From Thermosipho atlanticus DSM 15807 (lineage in GTDB: Bacteria; Thermotogota; Thermotogae; Thermotogales; Fervidobacteriaceae), in NCBI RefSeq assembly GCF_900129985.1, contig NZ_FQXN01000002.1:248001-312000 (forward strand): DNA of 64,000 nt, written 5' to 3'. Under the pieces are notes generated by a model. That model had not been told where the DNA came from, made no database searches, and saw only the letters and a program-made list of their open reading frames with translations. The translations under genes and the position numbers were made by a program. Within the stretch, counting starts at the first letter, position 1; every line of letters starts with the position of its first letter. Positions 56,083 to 64,000 of the stretch are shown here, piece after piece.

Positions 56083-56979
56083 TTACGAGTTATCGTATTC
56101 TTTTAGTTTTTCTAAAATTTTTTTATAATCAAAGAAATTGTGCCAAAAACCTTGGAATCTTTTAATGTTTAATTCTTTTTGGAGAGGAATAAGTAGTTTA
56201 TGATAAATTTTTTGGATATGCTTTTTTTTCATGTGGATTTTAAGACCTTGAGGTAGAATACCAATAAGAACATCTAAAGTGATTACATCAAATAAACTTT
56301 CTATGAAAGAATAGTAAATATTTTCAGATTCAAAGTCTGAAATTCCTATATTTAAATTATTTAATTGTATTATTTCTAACTTGTTTAAGCACTTTTTAAA
56401 CTTTTTCCAATTGATTTCTTCTGAGTAAATAGTATCAGTGATATCTTCAAATCTATGATTTGTTAGAAATTTTGAAAAATAAACAAATTCCTGCTTTCTT
56501 GCTGTTTTAAACATTATTGTATCTGTGTATAAAGCAATTGCAAATGAAAAAAGGACGTAATCATTTAAAACGATGTTGAATTCTCTCGACAATTCGTATA
56601 AATTAACAACGTTGGCGCTAGATTCTGAAATATACGAAAAAAGTGAGTTTTTAATAAATTCTTTGTCTCTCATATGATGGTGATCAAATAGAACGTATGG
56701 TTTGTTTTTTGGAATAAAATTAACATGTTCTTTCATTTCGGTATCATAGATGAAAACAAAATCATAATCAGTAAAATCTTTTTTTTGATTATCACTTAAA
56801 TTTAGTTTTTTAACAAGTCCTTTGGTAGTTCTCAAGGTTATTTTTGGGATATAATAATCCCCACCAAATACATTTATTCCCCAATAGATGGATGCTATAC
56901 CATCACAATCAGGATTAATGTGTGTTGTATGGAGTATCTTTTTTTGTTTAACAATTTTGAATAAGTCACTAAATTGCAT
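56083..56979 (-). CDS. DHH family phosphoesterase-like protein
   Basis: 298 aa. The DHH pattern is visible: THINPDCDGIAS (motif I), the Asp in FIYDT (motif II), and FDHHHM (motif III). SESSANVVNLYELSREF lies where motif IV is expected. It resembles NrnA/RecJ-type phosphoesterases but is divergent in the C-terminal half, where the usual DHHA1 glycine-rich stretch is not seen. Nanornase or cyclic-dinucleotide hydrolysis is possible. ATG 56979 follows CGAGGTGA. Divergent from the FKBP gene. Confidence 0.75.
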   Translation of the reverse strand: MQFSDLFKIVKQKKILHTTHINPDCDGIASIYWGINVFGGDYYIPKITLRTTKGLVKKLNLSDNQKKDFTDYDFVFIYDTEMKEHVNFIPKNKPYVLFDHHHMRDKEFIKNSLFSYISESSANVVNLYELSREFNIVLNDYVLFSFAIALYTDTIMFKTARKQEFVYFSKFLTNHRFEDITDTIYSEEINWKKFKKCLNKLEIIQLNNLNIGISDFESENIYYSFIESLFDVITLDVLIGILPQGLKIHMKKKHIQKIYHKLLIPLQKELNIKRFQGFWHNFFDYKKILEKLKEYDNS

Positions 56980-57010
56980 ATTATTCACCTCGTAATAATT
57001 ATATATCAAA

Positions 57011-57039
57011 TTTGCATTTTCGTTTATATAGTGTATAAT
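57011..57039 (+). promoter_or_regulatory. Promoter of the FKBP isomerase gene
   Basis: TTTGCA (57011-57016), 17-bp spacer, TATAAT (57034-57039), 29 nt before the ATG. A reverse-strand TATAAT at 56998-57003 would serve the DHH gene, so the intergenic region is divergent. Confidence 0.6.
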
Positions 57040-57068
57040 TGAATTATTAATACAAGTGAGGTGAAAAC

Positions 57069-57488
57069 ATGGGTGTTAAAATTGGAGATACTGTAACTCT
57101 TCATTATGTTGGAAAATTTGAAGATGGGGAAATTTTTGACAGTTCATTTGGGGGAGAGCCACTCGAATTTGTTGTGGGTAGTAATGAAGTAATACCAGGA
57201 TTTGAGGAAGGCGTTATTGGTATGGAAGTAGGCGAAAAGCGAACAATAAATATTCCAGTTGACAAAGCATATGGCCCAGTAAAAGAAGAGTTGATTTTCC
57301 CGGTTAAGAAGAGCAATTTACCGGAAGAAATAGAAGTCGGCGGATATTTAGAAGTTCAACAACCTGATGGGAATGGTTTTATAGTTAAAATAGCAGATAT
57401 AAAAGGTGATACGGTATATTTAGATGCTAACCATCCGTTTGCTGGTAAAAATTTGATTTTTGAAGTAGAAGTTGTATCGATAAAATGA
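57069..57488 (+). CDS. FKBP-type peptidyl-prolyl isomerase (SlyD-like)
   Basis: 139 aa. The FKBP core VTLHYVGKFEDGEIFDSSFGG, then FVVGSNEVIPGFEEGVIGM, and an inserted chaperone flap (IF) domain between about residues 70 and 120 mark the SlyD type. There is no His/Cys-rich tail. It catalyses prolyl isomerisation and chaperones folding. A monocistronic unit between a promoter and a perfect terminator. Confidence 0.92.
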   Translation: MGVKIGDTVTLHYVGKFEDGEIFDSSFGGEPLEFVVGSNEVIPGFEEGVIGMEVGEKRTINIPVDKAYGPVKEELIFPVKKSNLPEEIEVGGYLEVQQPDGNGFIVKIADIKGDTVYLDANHPFAGKNLIFEVEVVSIK

Positions 57489-57523
57489 AAAAATGTGAAT
57501 AGAAAAATAAATTTAAGTGTGGT

Positions 57524-57560
57524 AAAAGCGATTTCCTTTAAAGGAAATCGCTTTTTTTTT
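57524..57560. terminator. Perfect palindromic bidirectional terminator
   Basis: A 32-nt perfect palindrome (57524-57555), beginning AAAAGCGATTTCC, followed by more T. It serves the FKBP gene forward and galM in reverse. Confidence 0.92.
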
Positions 57561-57568
57561 AGTCAATA

Positions 57569-58630
57569 TTATTTGAATATGAATTTATATACTATTTTGT
57601 GATGAAAAAATTCATTAGGTTCAAGAATAGTATTTGGAAAATTTGGATGATTAGGTGAATCGGGGAAAAATTGAGGTTCGAGGCATATTCCAAAATGTTT
57701 TTTATAGATTGTCCCATATTTGCCTTTAACATTGTCGAGATAGTTACCAGTATATAATTGTAAACCCGGTAAGGTTGTATATAATTCAAGCGTTATACCT
57801 GTTTCTAATGATTGTAAGCGAGCAGCTAATGATGGTTGATGTTTTGAGGTATTTAATACAAAATTAATGTCATATTCGTAATTCTTTTTTTTGAGAATTT
57901 CTTCGAGCTTTATCGGAGTTGTAAAGTCATATATAGTGTTTTTTACAGATTGAATTTCACCTGTTGGGATTAAATTCTCGTTTAAGGGGGTATAAAAATT
58001 TGCATTTATTTGCAGTAAATGGTTGTATATATTTCCTATTCCGGATAAATTAAAATAACTATGTTGAGTAAAGTTCACTATAGTTGGTTTATCGGTTGTT
58101 GCATAAAAGTCAATTGATAACTCATTATTATTTGTTAATTGATAAATTGTCATTATGTCTAGATTACCCGGGAATCCTTCCTCACCATCAGGGCTTCTAT
58201 ATTTTAAGATTAATTTAGGACCCTCTGGAGTAAGATGCGAACTAGCCTTAAAAACTTTGGTGTGAAAACCATTTATACCACCATGTAAAGAATTAGGCCT
58301 TCCATTGTCGTTCAATTGAAGTTGATAAGTTATTCCTTTAATAGTAAATCTTCCATATGCAATTCTATTTGCATATCTTCCAACTATAGCACCAAAAAAG
58401 TATTTTGAATTGTATTTTTCGTATTCTTCTATAGTATCAAAGCCAAGAACGATATCTTGATATTTTCCAAATTTGTTTGGAATTAAGATATTGGTAATAA
58501 TGCCACCATAGTTGATGATCTTAACTATTAGTCCTTGTGCATTAATGAGTGAATATTGAAATATAGAAATTCCTTTGGAAGTTTTACCATAAAATTCTTT
58601 TTTTACTTTACCAAAAGTGTGTTTGTTCAA
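57569..58630 (-). CDS. galM: Aldose 1-epimerase (galactose mutarotase)
   Basis: 353 aa. Interconverts alpha and beta anomers of glucose/galactose. Landmarks are GRYANRIAYGRF, NGRPNSLHGG, the catalytic His in FTQHSYFNLSG, and the C-terminal catalytic Glu in GICLEPQFFPDSPNHPNFPN. TTG 58630 is exactly 7 nt after GGAGG; an ATG at 58657 lies before the Shine-Dalgarno. It is divergent from the niaR operon. Confidence 0.93.
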   Translation of the reverse strand: MNKHTFGKVKKEFYGKTSKGISIFQYSLINAQGLIVKIINYGGIITNILIPNKFGKYQDIVLGFDTIEEYEKYNSKYFFGAIVGRYANRIAYGRFTIKGITYQLQLNDNGRPNSLHGGINGFHTKVFKASSHLTPEGPKLILKYRSPDGEEGFPGNLDIMTIYQLTNNNELSIDFYATTDKPTIVNFTQHSYFNLSGIGNIYNHLLQINANFYTPLNENLIPTGEIQSVKNTIYDFTTPIKLEEILKKKNYEYDINFVLNTSKHQPSLAARLQSLETGITLELYTTLPGLQLYTGNYLDNVKGKYGTIYKKHFGICLEPQFFPDSPNHPNFPNTILEPNEFFHHKIVYKFIFK

Positions 58631-58709
58631 AATATCTCCTCCGTTTTTGTATCTCATTTATTTATTATTTATTATACTACTTGTTCTTAATGTTTGTATT
58701 TAGATATAC

Positions 58710-58738
58710 TTGACAGCAGCTGTAAAGTGCTGTAAAAT
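58710..58738 (+). promoter_or_regulatory. niaR-niaP promoter with embedded NiaR-type operator
   Basis: TTGACA (58710-58715), 17-bp spacer, TAAAAT (58733-58738). Within it, ACAGC and GCTGT form an inverted repeat (58713-58723), and GCTGTAAA occurs as a direct repeat at 58719 and 58729, 10 bp apart (one helical turn). The operator covers the spacer and both hexamers, as expected for repression. Assignment to NiaR is by location and by the ACAG/TGT style of known NiaR sites. Confidence 0.7.
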
Positions 58739-58758
58739 TTGTTGCGAGGAGGGATATA

Positions 58759-59268
58759 ATGAAAGAAAATTTAAAAAAGATTTTGGAAATTTTGTCCAAA
58801 TCAAAAGGTCCTGTAAAAGGGAAAGAACTTGCTGAGTATCTAGGTGTGAGTAGACAAGCTATAGTTCAATATATTTCGATTCTTAAAACTCAAAATTACA
58901 AGGTTGTTTCTACAAGGGATGGTTATATCTTAGAAGATTCTAGTGGAAAAATAAGAAAAATGGTAGCGGTGAAGCACTCTATTGATGATATCTACAATGA
59001 ATTAGTTTCAATAGTAAATGCTGGAGGAACAGTTGTAAATGTAATAGTAGAGCATCCACTTTATGGGGAAATCACTGGAAGATTGGATATTAGTACTATG
59101 GATGATGTGTCAAAGTTTATAGCTTTAATGGAATCAACGCATGCCAGACCGTTATTAGAGCTTTCTGGTGGAATACATATACACACGATTGAAACTCCTG
59201 ATAAAGATACAATGAAAAAAGTTTTAGAAGCAATTAGTGATTACCTTATTAAGGAGGTGCACATATGA
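58759..59268 (+). CDS. niaR: Nicotinate-responsive repressor NiaR (HTH plus 3H domain)
   Basis: 169 aa. The N-terminal HTH (residues 5-55: VKGKELAEYLGVSRQAIVQYISIL) is followed by the 3H domain with conserved His in VKHSIDD, EHPLYG, STHARPLLELSGGIHIHTIE. T. maritima TM1602 is of this type; it represses niacin uptake and NAD synthesis genes. The start ATG follows GAGGAGGGA. It overlaps the transporter gene by 4 nt. Its promoter carries an inverted/direct repeat operator, so it is probably autoregulated. Confidence 0.92.
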   Translation: MKENLKKILEILSKSKGPVKGKELAEYLGVSRQAIVQYISILKTQNYKVVSTRDGYILEDSSGKIRKMVAVKHSIDDIYNELVSIVNAGGTVVNVIVEHPLYGEITGRLDISTMDDVSKFIALMESTHARPLLELSGGIHIHTIETPDKDTMKKVLEAISDYLIKEVHI

Positions 59269-60533
59269 AAATAGATGAGGTAGTTGGGAAACTTGTTACG
59301 AGAAAACATCAGAAAAGATTATTATTGGTAACTTCGATACTTTGGATGATTGGGGCAGCTGGGGTTATGGTTATGCCGTTTGCTATTCCTGATATTTCGA
59401 AGGAGTGGGCTTTAAGTACAACGTTAAGTAGTTCGTTGATCAGCTCTGTTTTTTTAGGTATGCTAGTAGGTGCATTAAGTTCTGGGTTAGTTTTAGATTA
59501 CGTTGGAAGAAAGGTTGGAACGATTATTTATCTTTTGATCTCTGTTATTTTCACAGTGTTTTTTGGTATTTCAATTTCGTATAATACAGCTATGTTTTTA
59601 AGATTTTTGTCTGGAGTTGGGTATGGTGGACTGCTTCCGGCAGTAAATACTTATCTTTCCGAGTATACTTCGATAAAACTTAGGGGGAGGTATTTGGTAC
59701 TTCTAGAAGCAAGTTGGGCTATCGGAAGTATTTTAATTGCTTTATTTGCTGTTACAATTGGAGAAAAGTTAGGTTGGAGATGGAATTTTTATATTTTCAT
59801 TTTAGGAATATTTTCATTAATTCCTTTATCTTTTGAACGAGAAACCCCAAAATATATTTTCAAAAAATATGGTAAGAAAAAATTGGAAGAAATATTTGGA
59901 AGAGTTAAAGGGGAAATAGAACCAATTGAAGAGGTAAAAATCACATACAAAGCATTATTTAGTAAAAGTCATATCAAAAAGACAATAGTTGTTATTGTTT
60001 CATGGTTTGTAGTAAGTTTTGTGTATTATGCTTTGTTTTCTTGGGCACCTAAAATTTTTGTTGCTCAACTTGGTATAACTATTACTAAAGCAAAATGGTT
60101 TACGTTCTATATTTACTTGGCCCAACTTCCCGGTTATTTATCTGTAGCATATTTAATTGAAAAATGGGGTAGAAAACCTACATTAACAACTTATTTTATA
60201 GCTATGGGTTTAAGCGCTTTACTTCTTCCTTTTGTTTCGGGAAATATTTCATTCTTAATAATAATGTTGATAATTTCGTTTTTTACATTGGGAGTTTGGG
60301 GACTTGTGTACGCTTATACTCCTGAACTTTTTCCAACATCATTTAGAGGAACAGCAAATGGATTGGCTGGTTCAATTGCAAGAATTGCCGGAATAATTGC
60401 ACCGTATTTTACAGGATATTTTGTTGATAAGTCCATTTTTATTGCTTTGCTGATTATTGCTATTTTAGCGGGAGTATCGGGTATAACTGTTTTGCTCCTT
60501 GGAAAAGAAACAAAAGAAATGTCTGTAAACTAA
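59265..60533 (+). CDS. niaP: MFS transporter, probable niacin permease NiaP
   Basis: 422 aa, 12 predicted membrane helices. MFS motif A is LVLDYVGRKVGT, and a second copy IEKWGRKPTL follows helix 8; LSEYTSIKLRGRY and PELFPTSFRGTANGLAGS are typical of the sugar-porter-like NiaP family. The coupling to niaR by a 4-nt overlap (ATGA) gives the substrate: nicotinate or nicotinamide. nadE lies 3 kb downstream, so salvage genes are near but not in one operon. A terminator overlaps its stop codon. Confidence 0.85.
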   Translation: MKIDEVVGKLVTRKHQKRLLLVTSILWMIGAAGVMVMPFAIPDISKEWALSTTLSSSLISSVFLGMLVGALSSGLVLDYVGRKVGTIIYLLISVIFTVFFGISISYNTAMFLRFLSGVGYGGLLPAVNTYLSEYTSIKLRGRYLVLLEASWAIGSILIALFAVTIGEKLGWRWNFYIFILGIFSLIPLSFERETPKYIFKKYGKKKLEEIFGRVKGEIEPIEEVKITYKALFSKSHIKKTIVVIVSWFVVSFVYYALFSWAPKIFVAQLGITITKAKWFTFYIYLAQLPGYLSVAYLIEKWGRKPTLTTYFIAMGLSALLLPFVSGNISFLIIMLIISFFTLGVWGLVYAYTPELFPTSFRGTANGLAGSIARIAGIIAPYFTGYFVDKSIFIALLIIAILAGVSGITVLLLGKETKEMSVN

Positions 60534-60560
60534 AGCGCCCGATGGGCGCTTTAGTTTTAT
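60531..60560 (+). terminator. Terminator overlapping the niaP stop
   Basis: TAAAGCGCCC (60531-60540) and GGGCGCTTTA (60544-60553), a 10-bp perfect stem with a 3-nt loop, then TTTT. It contains the niaP stop codon. Confidence 0.9.
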
Positions 60561-60579
60561 TAAACAAAATCAGTGTGAT

Positions 60580-60608
60580 TTGACTAGTAATTATTTTTGT
60601 GTTATACT
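60580..60608 (+). promoter_or_regulatory. Heat-shock operon promoter
   Basis: TTGACT (60580-60585), 17-bp spacer, TATACT (60603-60608) with TGT before it (extended -10). The expected start lies within the CIRCE-like element. Confidence 0.8.
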
Positions 60609-60609
60609 A

Positions 60610-60636
60610 TTAGCAGATATTTATTAAGAGTGATAA
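60610..60636 (+). promoter_or_regulatory. CIRCE-like HrcA operator
   Basis: TTAGCAGAT, a 9-nt spacer, GAGTGATAA. The consensus is TTAGCACTC-N9-GAGTGCTAA; the left arm matches 6 of 9 and the right arm 8 of 9, with the spacer exactly 9. It lies at the transcription start of the gene for the HrcA repressor. Confidence 0.8.
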
Positions 60637-60661
60637 TGAAAGTGATAAGTGGGGTGATTGA

Positions 60662-61675
60662 ATGAGGGATCTTTCTGAGCGACAGAAAAAGATCCTATAT
60701 TGTGTTGTAAGAGAGTATGTAAAAACGGGTGTACCTGTAAGTTCAAAAAAAGTTTTAGAAACTACTAATCTTGATTGGAGTGGTGCTACGGTAAGAAACG
60801 ATTTAAGAAAATTGGATTATTTAGGGTATATTTTTCAGCCTCATACATCAGCAGGGAGAATACCTACTGATAAAGGGCTAAGATTTTATGTCAATGAAAT
60901 ATTAAAAATAAGACAAGAGACAAAAAAGAAAGGTTCTTCCGTAGATACGACAATGAATTTTCCAATAGGAGATCTTGATAAAGTAATTCATGGAGCAGCA
61001 AAACTTCTTGCGACTACTGTAAAAGGTTTTGTGATTATTGAAAAACCTAGTCCAATGAATCTCAGAATTAAAAGAATTGTTTTGACCCCCGTTACTAGTA
61101 ATTTTTCAATTGTGAATATTATCACAGAACTAGGATTAACTACAGTTTTGCCAATTCAACATTCAGAGATTTTTAACATAGATGAAATTGAACATTTCTT
61201 AAATAAAAGTTTGCAGGCTGCCTTTTTAAGCGATTTTAAACTGAAATTGAAAGAAATAACCGAAAGATTTTCTTGGGCTGAGGGAAGATTAAAAGAATTT
61301 ATAGAATTATCTGAACGAATTGCTTCCGAAAAATACGAAGATTACATTGCTGATGGAGTATTTAATTTAATTAATGCAAAACGATTTGACGAAAATAAAT
61401 TGAAAGAAATTGTGAGATTATCAACCTCTATAGATTTTTATTCTCAGATATTTAATTTAGGTGAAGGAATCTATATTGGGAAAGAACATAATCTGAGAAA
61501 TTTTGAACAGTATACGGTAGTTATAGTGCCTTATTTTGTTGGTTCTAGAGAAGTAGGTAAAATTGCAGTGATTTTTGATAAATTCGGTGATTATGACAAG
61601 GTATTTGAAAGCATAGAATACGTTGTGAATAGATTAACTGAATATTTTACAGTTGTATCAAGAAACGTACAATAA
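60662..61675 (+). CDS. hrcA: Heat-inducible transcription repressor HrcA
   Basis: 337 aa. N-terminal winged helix with LSERQKKILYCVVREYVKTGVPVSSKK and SGATVRNDLRKLDYLGYIFQPHTSAGRIPTDKG, the HrcA signature. A GAF-like domain and a dimerising insert follow. It binds CIRCE and is refolded by GroEL. The ATG follows TGGGGTGAT. It leads the order hrcA-grpE-dnaJ, with a CIRCE-like site at its own promoter for autoregulation. Confidence 0.95.
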   Translation: MRDLSERQKKILYCVVREYVKTGVPVSSKKVLETTNLDWSGATVRNDLRKLDYLGYIFQPHTSAGRIPTDKGLRFYVNEILKIRQETKKKGSSVDTTMNFPIGDLDKVIHGAAKLLATTVKGFVIIEKPSPMNLRIKRIVLTPVTSNFSIVNIITELGLTTVLPIQHSEIFNIDEIEHFLNKSLQAAFLSDFKLKLKEITERFSWAEGRLKEFIELSERIASEKYEDYIADGVFNLINAKRFDENKLKEIVRLSTSIDFYSQIFNLGEGIYIGKEHNLRNFEQYTVVIVPYFVGSREVGKIAVIFDKFGDYDKVFESIEYVVNRLTEYFTVVSRNVQ

Positions 61676-61688
61676 TGGAGGTGATAGA

Positions 61689-62252
61689 ATGAAAAAAGAT
61701 TTGGATAGCAAGAAAAAAACAAATGAAAAAAATGAAGTTAAGGTTGAAAAAGGCCAAAAAGTCAATAATAATGAAAAAAAGATAAAAGAACTAAAGGAAA
61801 GAATTGAGGAATTGGAAAAGCAATTAAAAGATTTTGAAAACTATGCGAGAATATTAAAATCACAATTTGAAAATTACAAAAAGGATGTTGCAAAAGAAAA
61901 GGAACAAATTACGATAAGTACTACTGGAAGAATAGTTGAGAAATTCATACCAATTATTGATGATTTCAAAAGAGCATTCGTAAATGCCGAAGAAGAAATC
62001 AAAAATACAAAGTTTTTTAAAGGCATTGAGTTGATATATAAAAATTTCATGAAAGTTCTTAAAGATTTAGGCTTAAGTGAGCTATCTGTAGGTGAAAAAT
62101 TTGATCCATTTGAACAAGAGGCTGTAGAAAAAATAATGGACGAGGAAAAAGAAGAATATACGATTATTGAAGTTGTTGAAGATGGTTATAAATTCAGAGA
62201 TAGAGTAATCAAACCTGCAAAAGTCAAAGTAACAGTCAAGCCTAGGAGGTGA
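61689..62252 (+). CDS. grpE: Nucleotide exchange factor GrpE
   Basis: 187 aa. A charged, disordered N-terminus, a long coiled coil (residues about 25-75: [18 protein letters not shown]...), then the beta domain with [11 protein letters not shown] and [19 protein letters not shown]. It releases ADP from DnaK and senses temperature through its helices. ATG 61689 is 7 nt after GGAGG, 13 nt beyond the hrcA stop; the longer frame to 61653 is unsupported. Confidence 0.94.
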   Translation: MKKDLDSKKKTNEKNEVKVEKGQKVNNNEKKIKELKERIEELEKQLKDFENYARILKSQFENYKKDVAKEKEQITISTTGRIVEKFIPIIDDFKRAFVNAEEEIKNTKFFKGIELIYKNFMKVLKDLGLSELSVGEKFDPFEQEAVEKIMDEEKEEYTIIEVVEDGYKFRDRVIKPAKVKVTVKPRR

Positions 62253-62256
62253 ATAT

Positions 62257-63372
62257 ATGGCAAAAAAAGATTATTACGAAATATTAGGAGTTTCTCGCAA
62301 TGCAACTAATGAAGAGATTCGTAAGGCATATAAACAATTGATAAAAAAATGGCATCCTGACAAACACCACGAGAATAAGAGGGAAGCGGAACAAAAATTT
62401 AAAGAGATACAAGAAGCTTATGAAGTATTGTCGGATCCTGAAAAAAGAGCAATGTATGATAGATATGGGTATGTAGGTGACGTTCCACCAAATGCAGAAG
62501 GTTTTGGCGGCTTTGGTGGTTTTGGTGGTTTTGAAGATATTTTTAGAGATTTCGGGGATTTTATTAATAATGATATTTTCAATATTTTTTTTGGGAATCA
62601 AAGGACTTCTTCAAGGAGGAAGCAGAAGTCTCCTAGAAGAGGTGAAGACATAAATATAACTGTTGATATATCATTTGAAGAGTTATTTAAGGGCACTACT
62701 GTTCCTCTAGAATATGATAGGTACGAAACATGTTATCATTGTAAAGGCGAAGGAATAGAACCCGGAAGTGGATGGGTTACTTGTCCAAAATGTCATGGTA
62801 CAGGTACGGTGAGAGAAGAAAGAAGAACATTTTTGGGTGTAATAGTGAATCAATATACTTGTAATCAGTGTGGAGGAACTGGAAAAATTCCTGGGGAAGT
62901 TTGTCATATTTGTGGTGGTAATGGGCGAATAAAAAAAAGGCACAAAGTTGAGGTAAAAATCCCTGCAGGAATAGAAGATGGAACTGTTTTAAGAATAGCA
63001 CAAGGTGGTAATGCTGGATACTATGGTGGAGATTATGGTGATTTATATGTTCATGTAAGAGTGATTGGTACAGGTGGCTTTATAAGAAAAGGAAGAGATC
63101 TAATAAAAGATTTAACTATTGATTATATTGATGCGATTTTAGGTACAGAACTAACTTTGAAAATGCCAGATGGGAACGAGAAAAAAGTGAAAATTCCTTC
63201 TGGCGTTCAACATGGAGAAGAAATATATGTCTATGGTGAAGGATTACCTGACATGAGAACGGGAAAAAGAGGAGATTTAATATTAAGGATTAAAGTTGAG
63301 ATTCCTAGAAGAGTTTCGAGAACTGAGAAAAAATTACTGCAAGAAATTGCTAAGATAAGAGGGAAAATATGA
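62257..63372 (+). CDS. dnaJ: Chaperone protein DnaJ
   Basis: 371 aa. The J domain spans residues 1-70 with HPD in [10 protein letters not shown] Gly/Phe region ([15 protein letters not shown]) follows, then four CxxCxGxG zinc repeats: [32 protein letters not shown]. The C-terminal substrate domains complete it. It delivers unfolded proteins to DnaK. No dnaK gene is in this window, so dnaK lies elsewhere. ATG follows AGGAGGTGA; the stop overlaps nadE (ATGA). Confidence 0.95.
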   Translation: MAKKDYYEILGVSRNATNEEIRKAYKQLIKKWHPDKHHENKREAEQKFKEIQEAYEVLSDPEKRAMYDRYGYVGDVPPNAEGFGGFGGFGGFEDIFRDFGDFINNDIFNIFFGNQRTSSRRKQKSPRRGEDINITVDISFEELFKGTTVPLEYDRYETCYHCKGEGIEPGSGWVTCPKCHGTGTVREERRTFLGVIVNQYTCNQCGGTGKIPGEVCHICGGNGRIKKRHKVEVKIPAGIEDGTVLRIAQGGNAGYYGGDYGDLYVHVRVIGTGGFIRKGRDLIKDLTIDYIDAILGTELTLKMPDGNEKKVKIPSGVQHGEEIYVYGEGLPDMRTGKRGDLILRIKVEIPRRVSRTEKKLLQEIAKIRGKI

Positions 63373-64000
63373 TAAAAATTGAAGAAATCGTAAGTTTCAT
63401 TCGAAAAACACTAAAAGAAAACAATTTTTCAGGTGCTGTTTTAGGCGTTAGTGGGGGAATTGATTCAGCAGTTGTATTAGGTTTATTGGTAAAAGCTATA
63501 GAGAAAGATAAAATAAAGTGCTTTATATTACCTGAAAGAGATAGTCCGCCTGATAGTGTAAAAGATGCAATATTAGTGTGTGAAAAGTTTGGTGTAAATT
63601 ATGAAATTAAAAGAATTTCAAAAATTTTGAAAGCTTTAGGTATATATAGTTACTATCCTCCAGCATCTTTGATTCCGTGGAATATTAGAGCCAAGTACGC
63701 TAAAAAGAGATGGAATAGTTATAGCCGACATTCTAATCCATATGAAATGGATGTTTCTGGTACAGAGGATTCTGAGTTTTTAAAAGGGATTTCTTATTAT
63801 AGAGCCAAACATCGCGTTAGAATGGTTTATTTATACAAGGAAGCTGAACTTAGAAATTACGCAGTTATTGGTACAACGAATAAGACAGAATTTTTAACGG
63901 GGTTGTATGTAAAATGGGGTGATGATTCAACAGATATAGAGCCAATTATGCATCTTTATAAGACTGAAGTATATGAATTAGCAAAGCAACTGGAAGTGCC
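63369..64000 (+). CDS. nadE: NAD+ synthase (partial, runs off the window)
   Basis: The first 210 residues of an ammonia- or glutamine-dependent NAD synthetase. The ATP pyrophosphatase P-loop is [11 protein letters not shown], and conserved [56 protein letters not shown] are visible. It makes NAD+ from nicotinate adenine dinucleotide. ATG overlaps the dnaJ stop, so it may be transcribed with the heat-shock operon. The C-terminus is beyond the edge. No N-terminal glutaminase domain is fused. Confidence 0.93.
   Translation, partial: MIKIEEIVSFIRKTLKENNFSGAVLGVSGGIDSAVVLGLLVKAIEKDKIKCFILPERDSPPDSVKDAILVCEKFGVNYEIKRISKILKALGIYSYYPPASLIPWNIRAKYAKKRWNSYSRHSNPYEMDVSGTEDSEFLKGISYYRAKHRVRMVYLYKEAELRNYAVIGTTNKTEFLTGLYVKWGDDSTDIEPIMHLYKTEVYELAKQLEV

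Overview
The window reads like a chromosomal segment of a Thermotogae bacterium, most likely Thermosipho or a close relative. The DNA is very AT-rich. TTG is a common start codon, placed about 7 nt behind strong GGAGG Shine-Dalgarno sequences. The gene content is also typical: a TM287/TM288-type heterodimeric ABC exporter with a MarR regulator, a type-4 Fe-S uracil-DNA glycosylase, M42 and M29 peptidases, SpoVS without sporulation genes, a NiaR-NiaP pair, and a buk-ptb-buk plus 2-oxoacid:ferredoxin oxidoreductase operon. The assignment rests on recognised families and composition, not on a database search.

Layout. Positions 1-3216 hold a two-component and HD-GYP (c-di-GMP) signalling pair. 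Positions 3357-10099 are one tight forward array with DNA repair (UDG, RarA), a DtxR-like regulator, a sugar-nucleotide epimerase, a macrodomain protein and an ABC-2 transporter. Positions 10096-13050 run in reverse: aldo/keto reductase, M29 aminopeptidase and RNase HI. A MATE transporter, oligoendopeptidase F, a stand-alone dihydrolipoamide dehydrogenase and the MarR-controlled ABC exporter follow up to 21870. Positions 21938-30612 carry thiI, plsC, a BFN-domain protein, two envelope proteins (one with Fn3-like modules and a seven-repeat propeller), an ABC exporter half and a secreted 5'-nucleotidase.

Positions 31297-32108 contain spoVS and five tRNA genes (Pro, Gly, Arg, His, Arg) behind a perfect consensus promoter. 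Positions 32170-39319 form a reverse-strand operon (ygeY-ygeW-hyuA-ssnA, an unknown secreted protein, preA-like). It resembles the anaerobic purine/uric-acid catabolic island of enterobacteria but lacks several of its members. It is the most interesting locus here. A tRNA-Ala and a serine-biosynthesis-type pair follow. An intergenic array of four 14-bp boxes then precedes a forward operon at 42011-49539: aminotransferase, two butyrate kinases around a phosphotransacylase, a P-loop ATPase and four ferredoxin oxidoreductase subunits. Together these can turn amino acids into acids with substrate-level ATP formation.

Positions 49666-51690 are the housekeeping set yicC-remA-gmk-rpoZ. Two M42 peptidases, a radical SAM/SPASM protein with an MFS partner, a DHH phosphoesterase, an FKBP isomerase and galM come next. 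The niaR-niaP pair has a candidate operator inside its promoter. The window closes with hrcA-grpE-dnaJ behind a CIRCE-like element, and with nadE, which is cut by the window edge.
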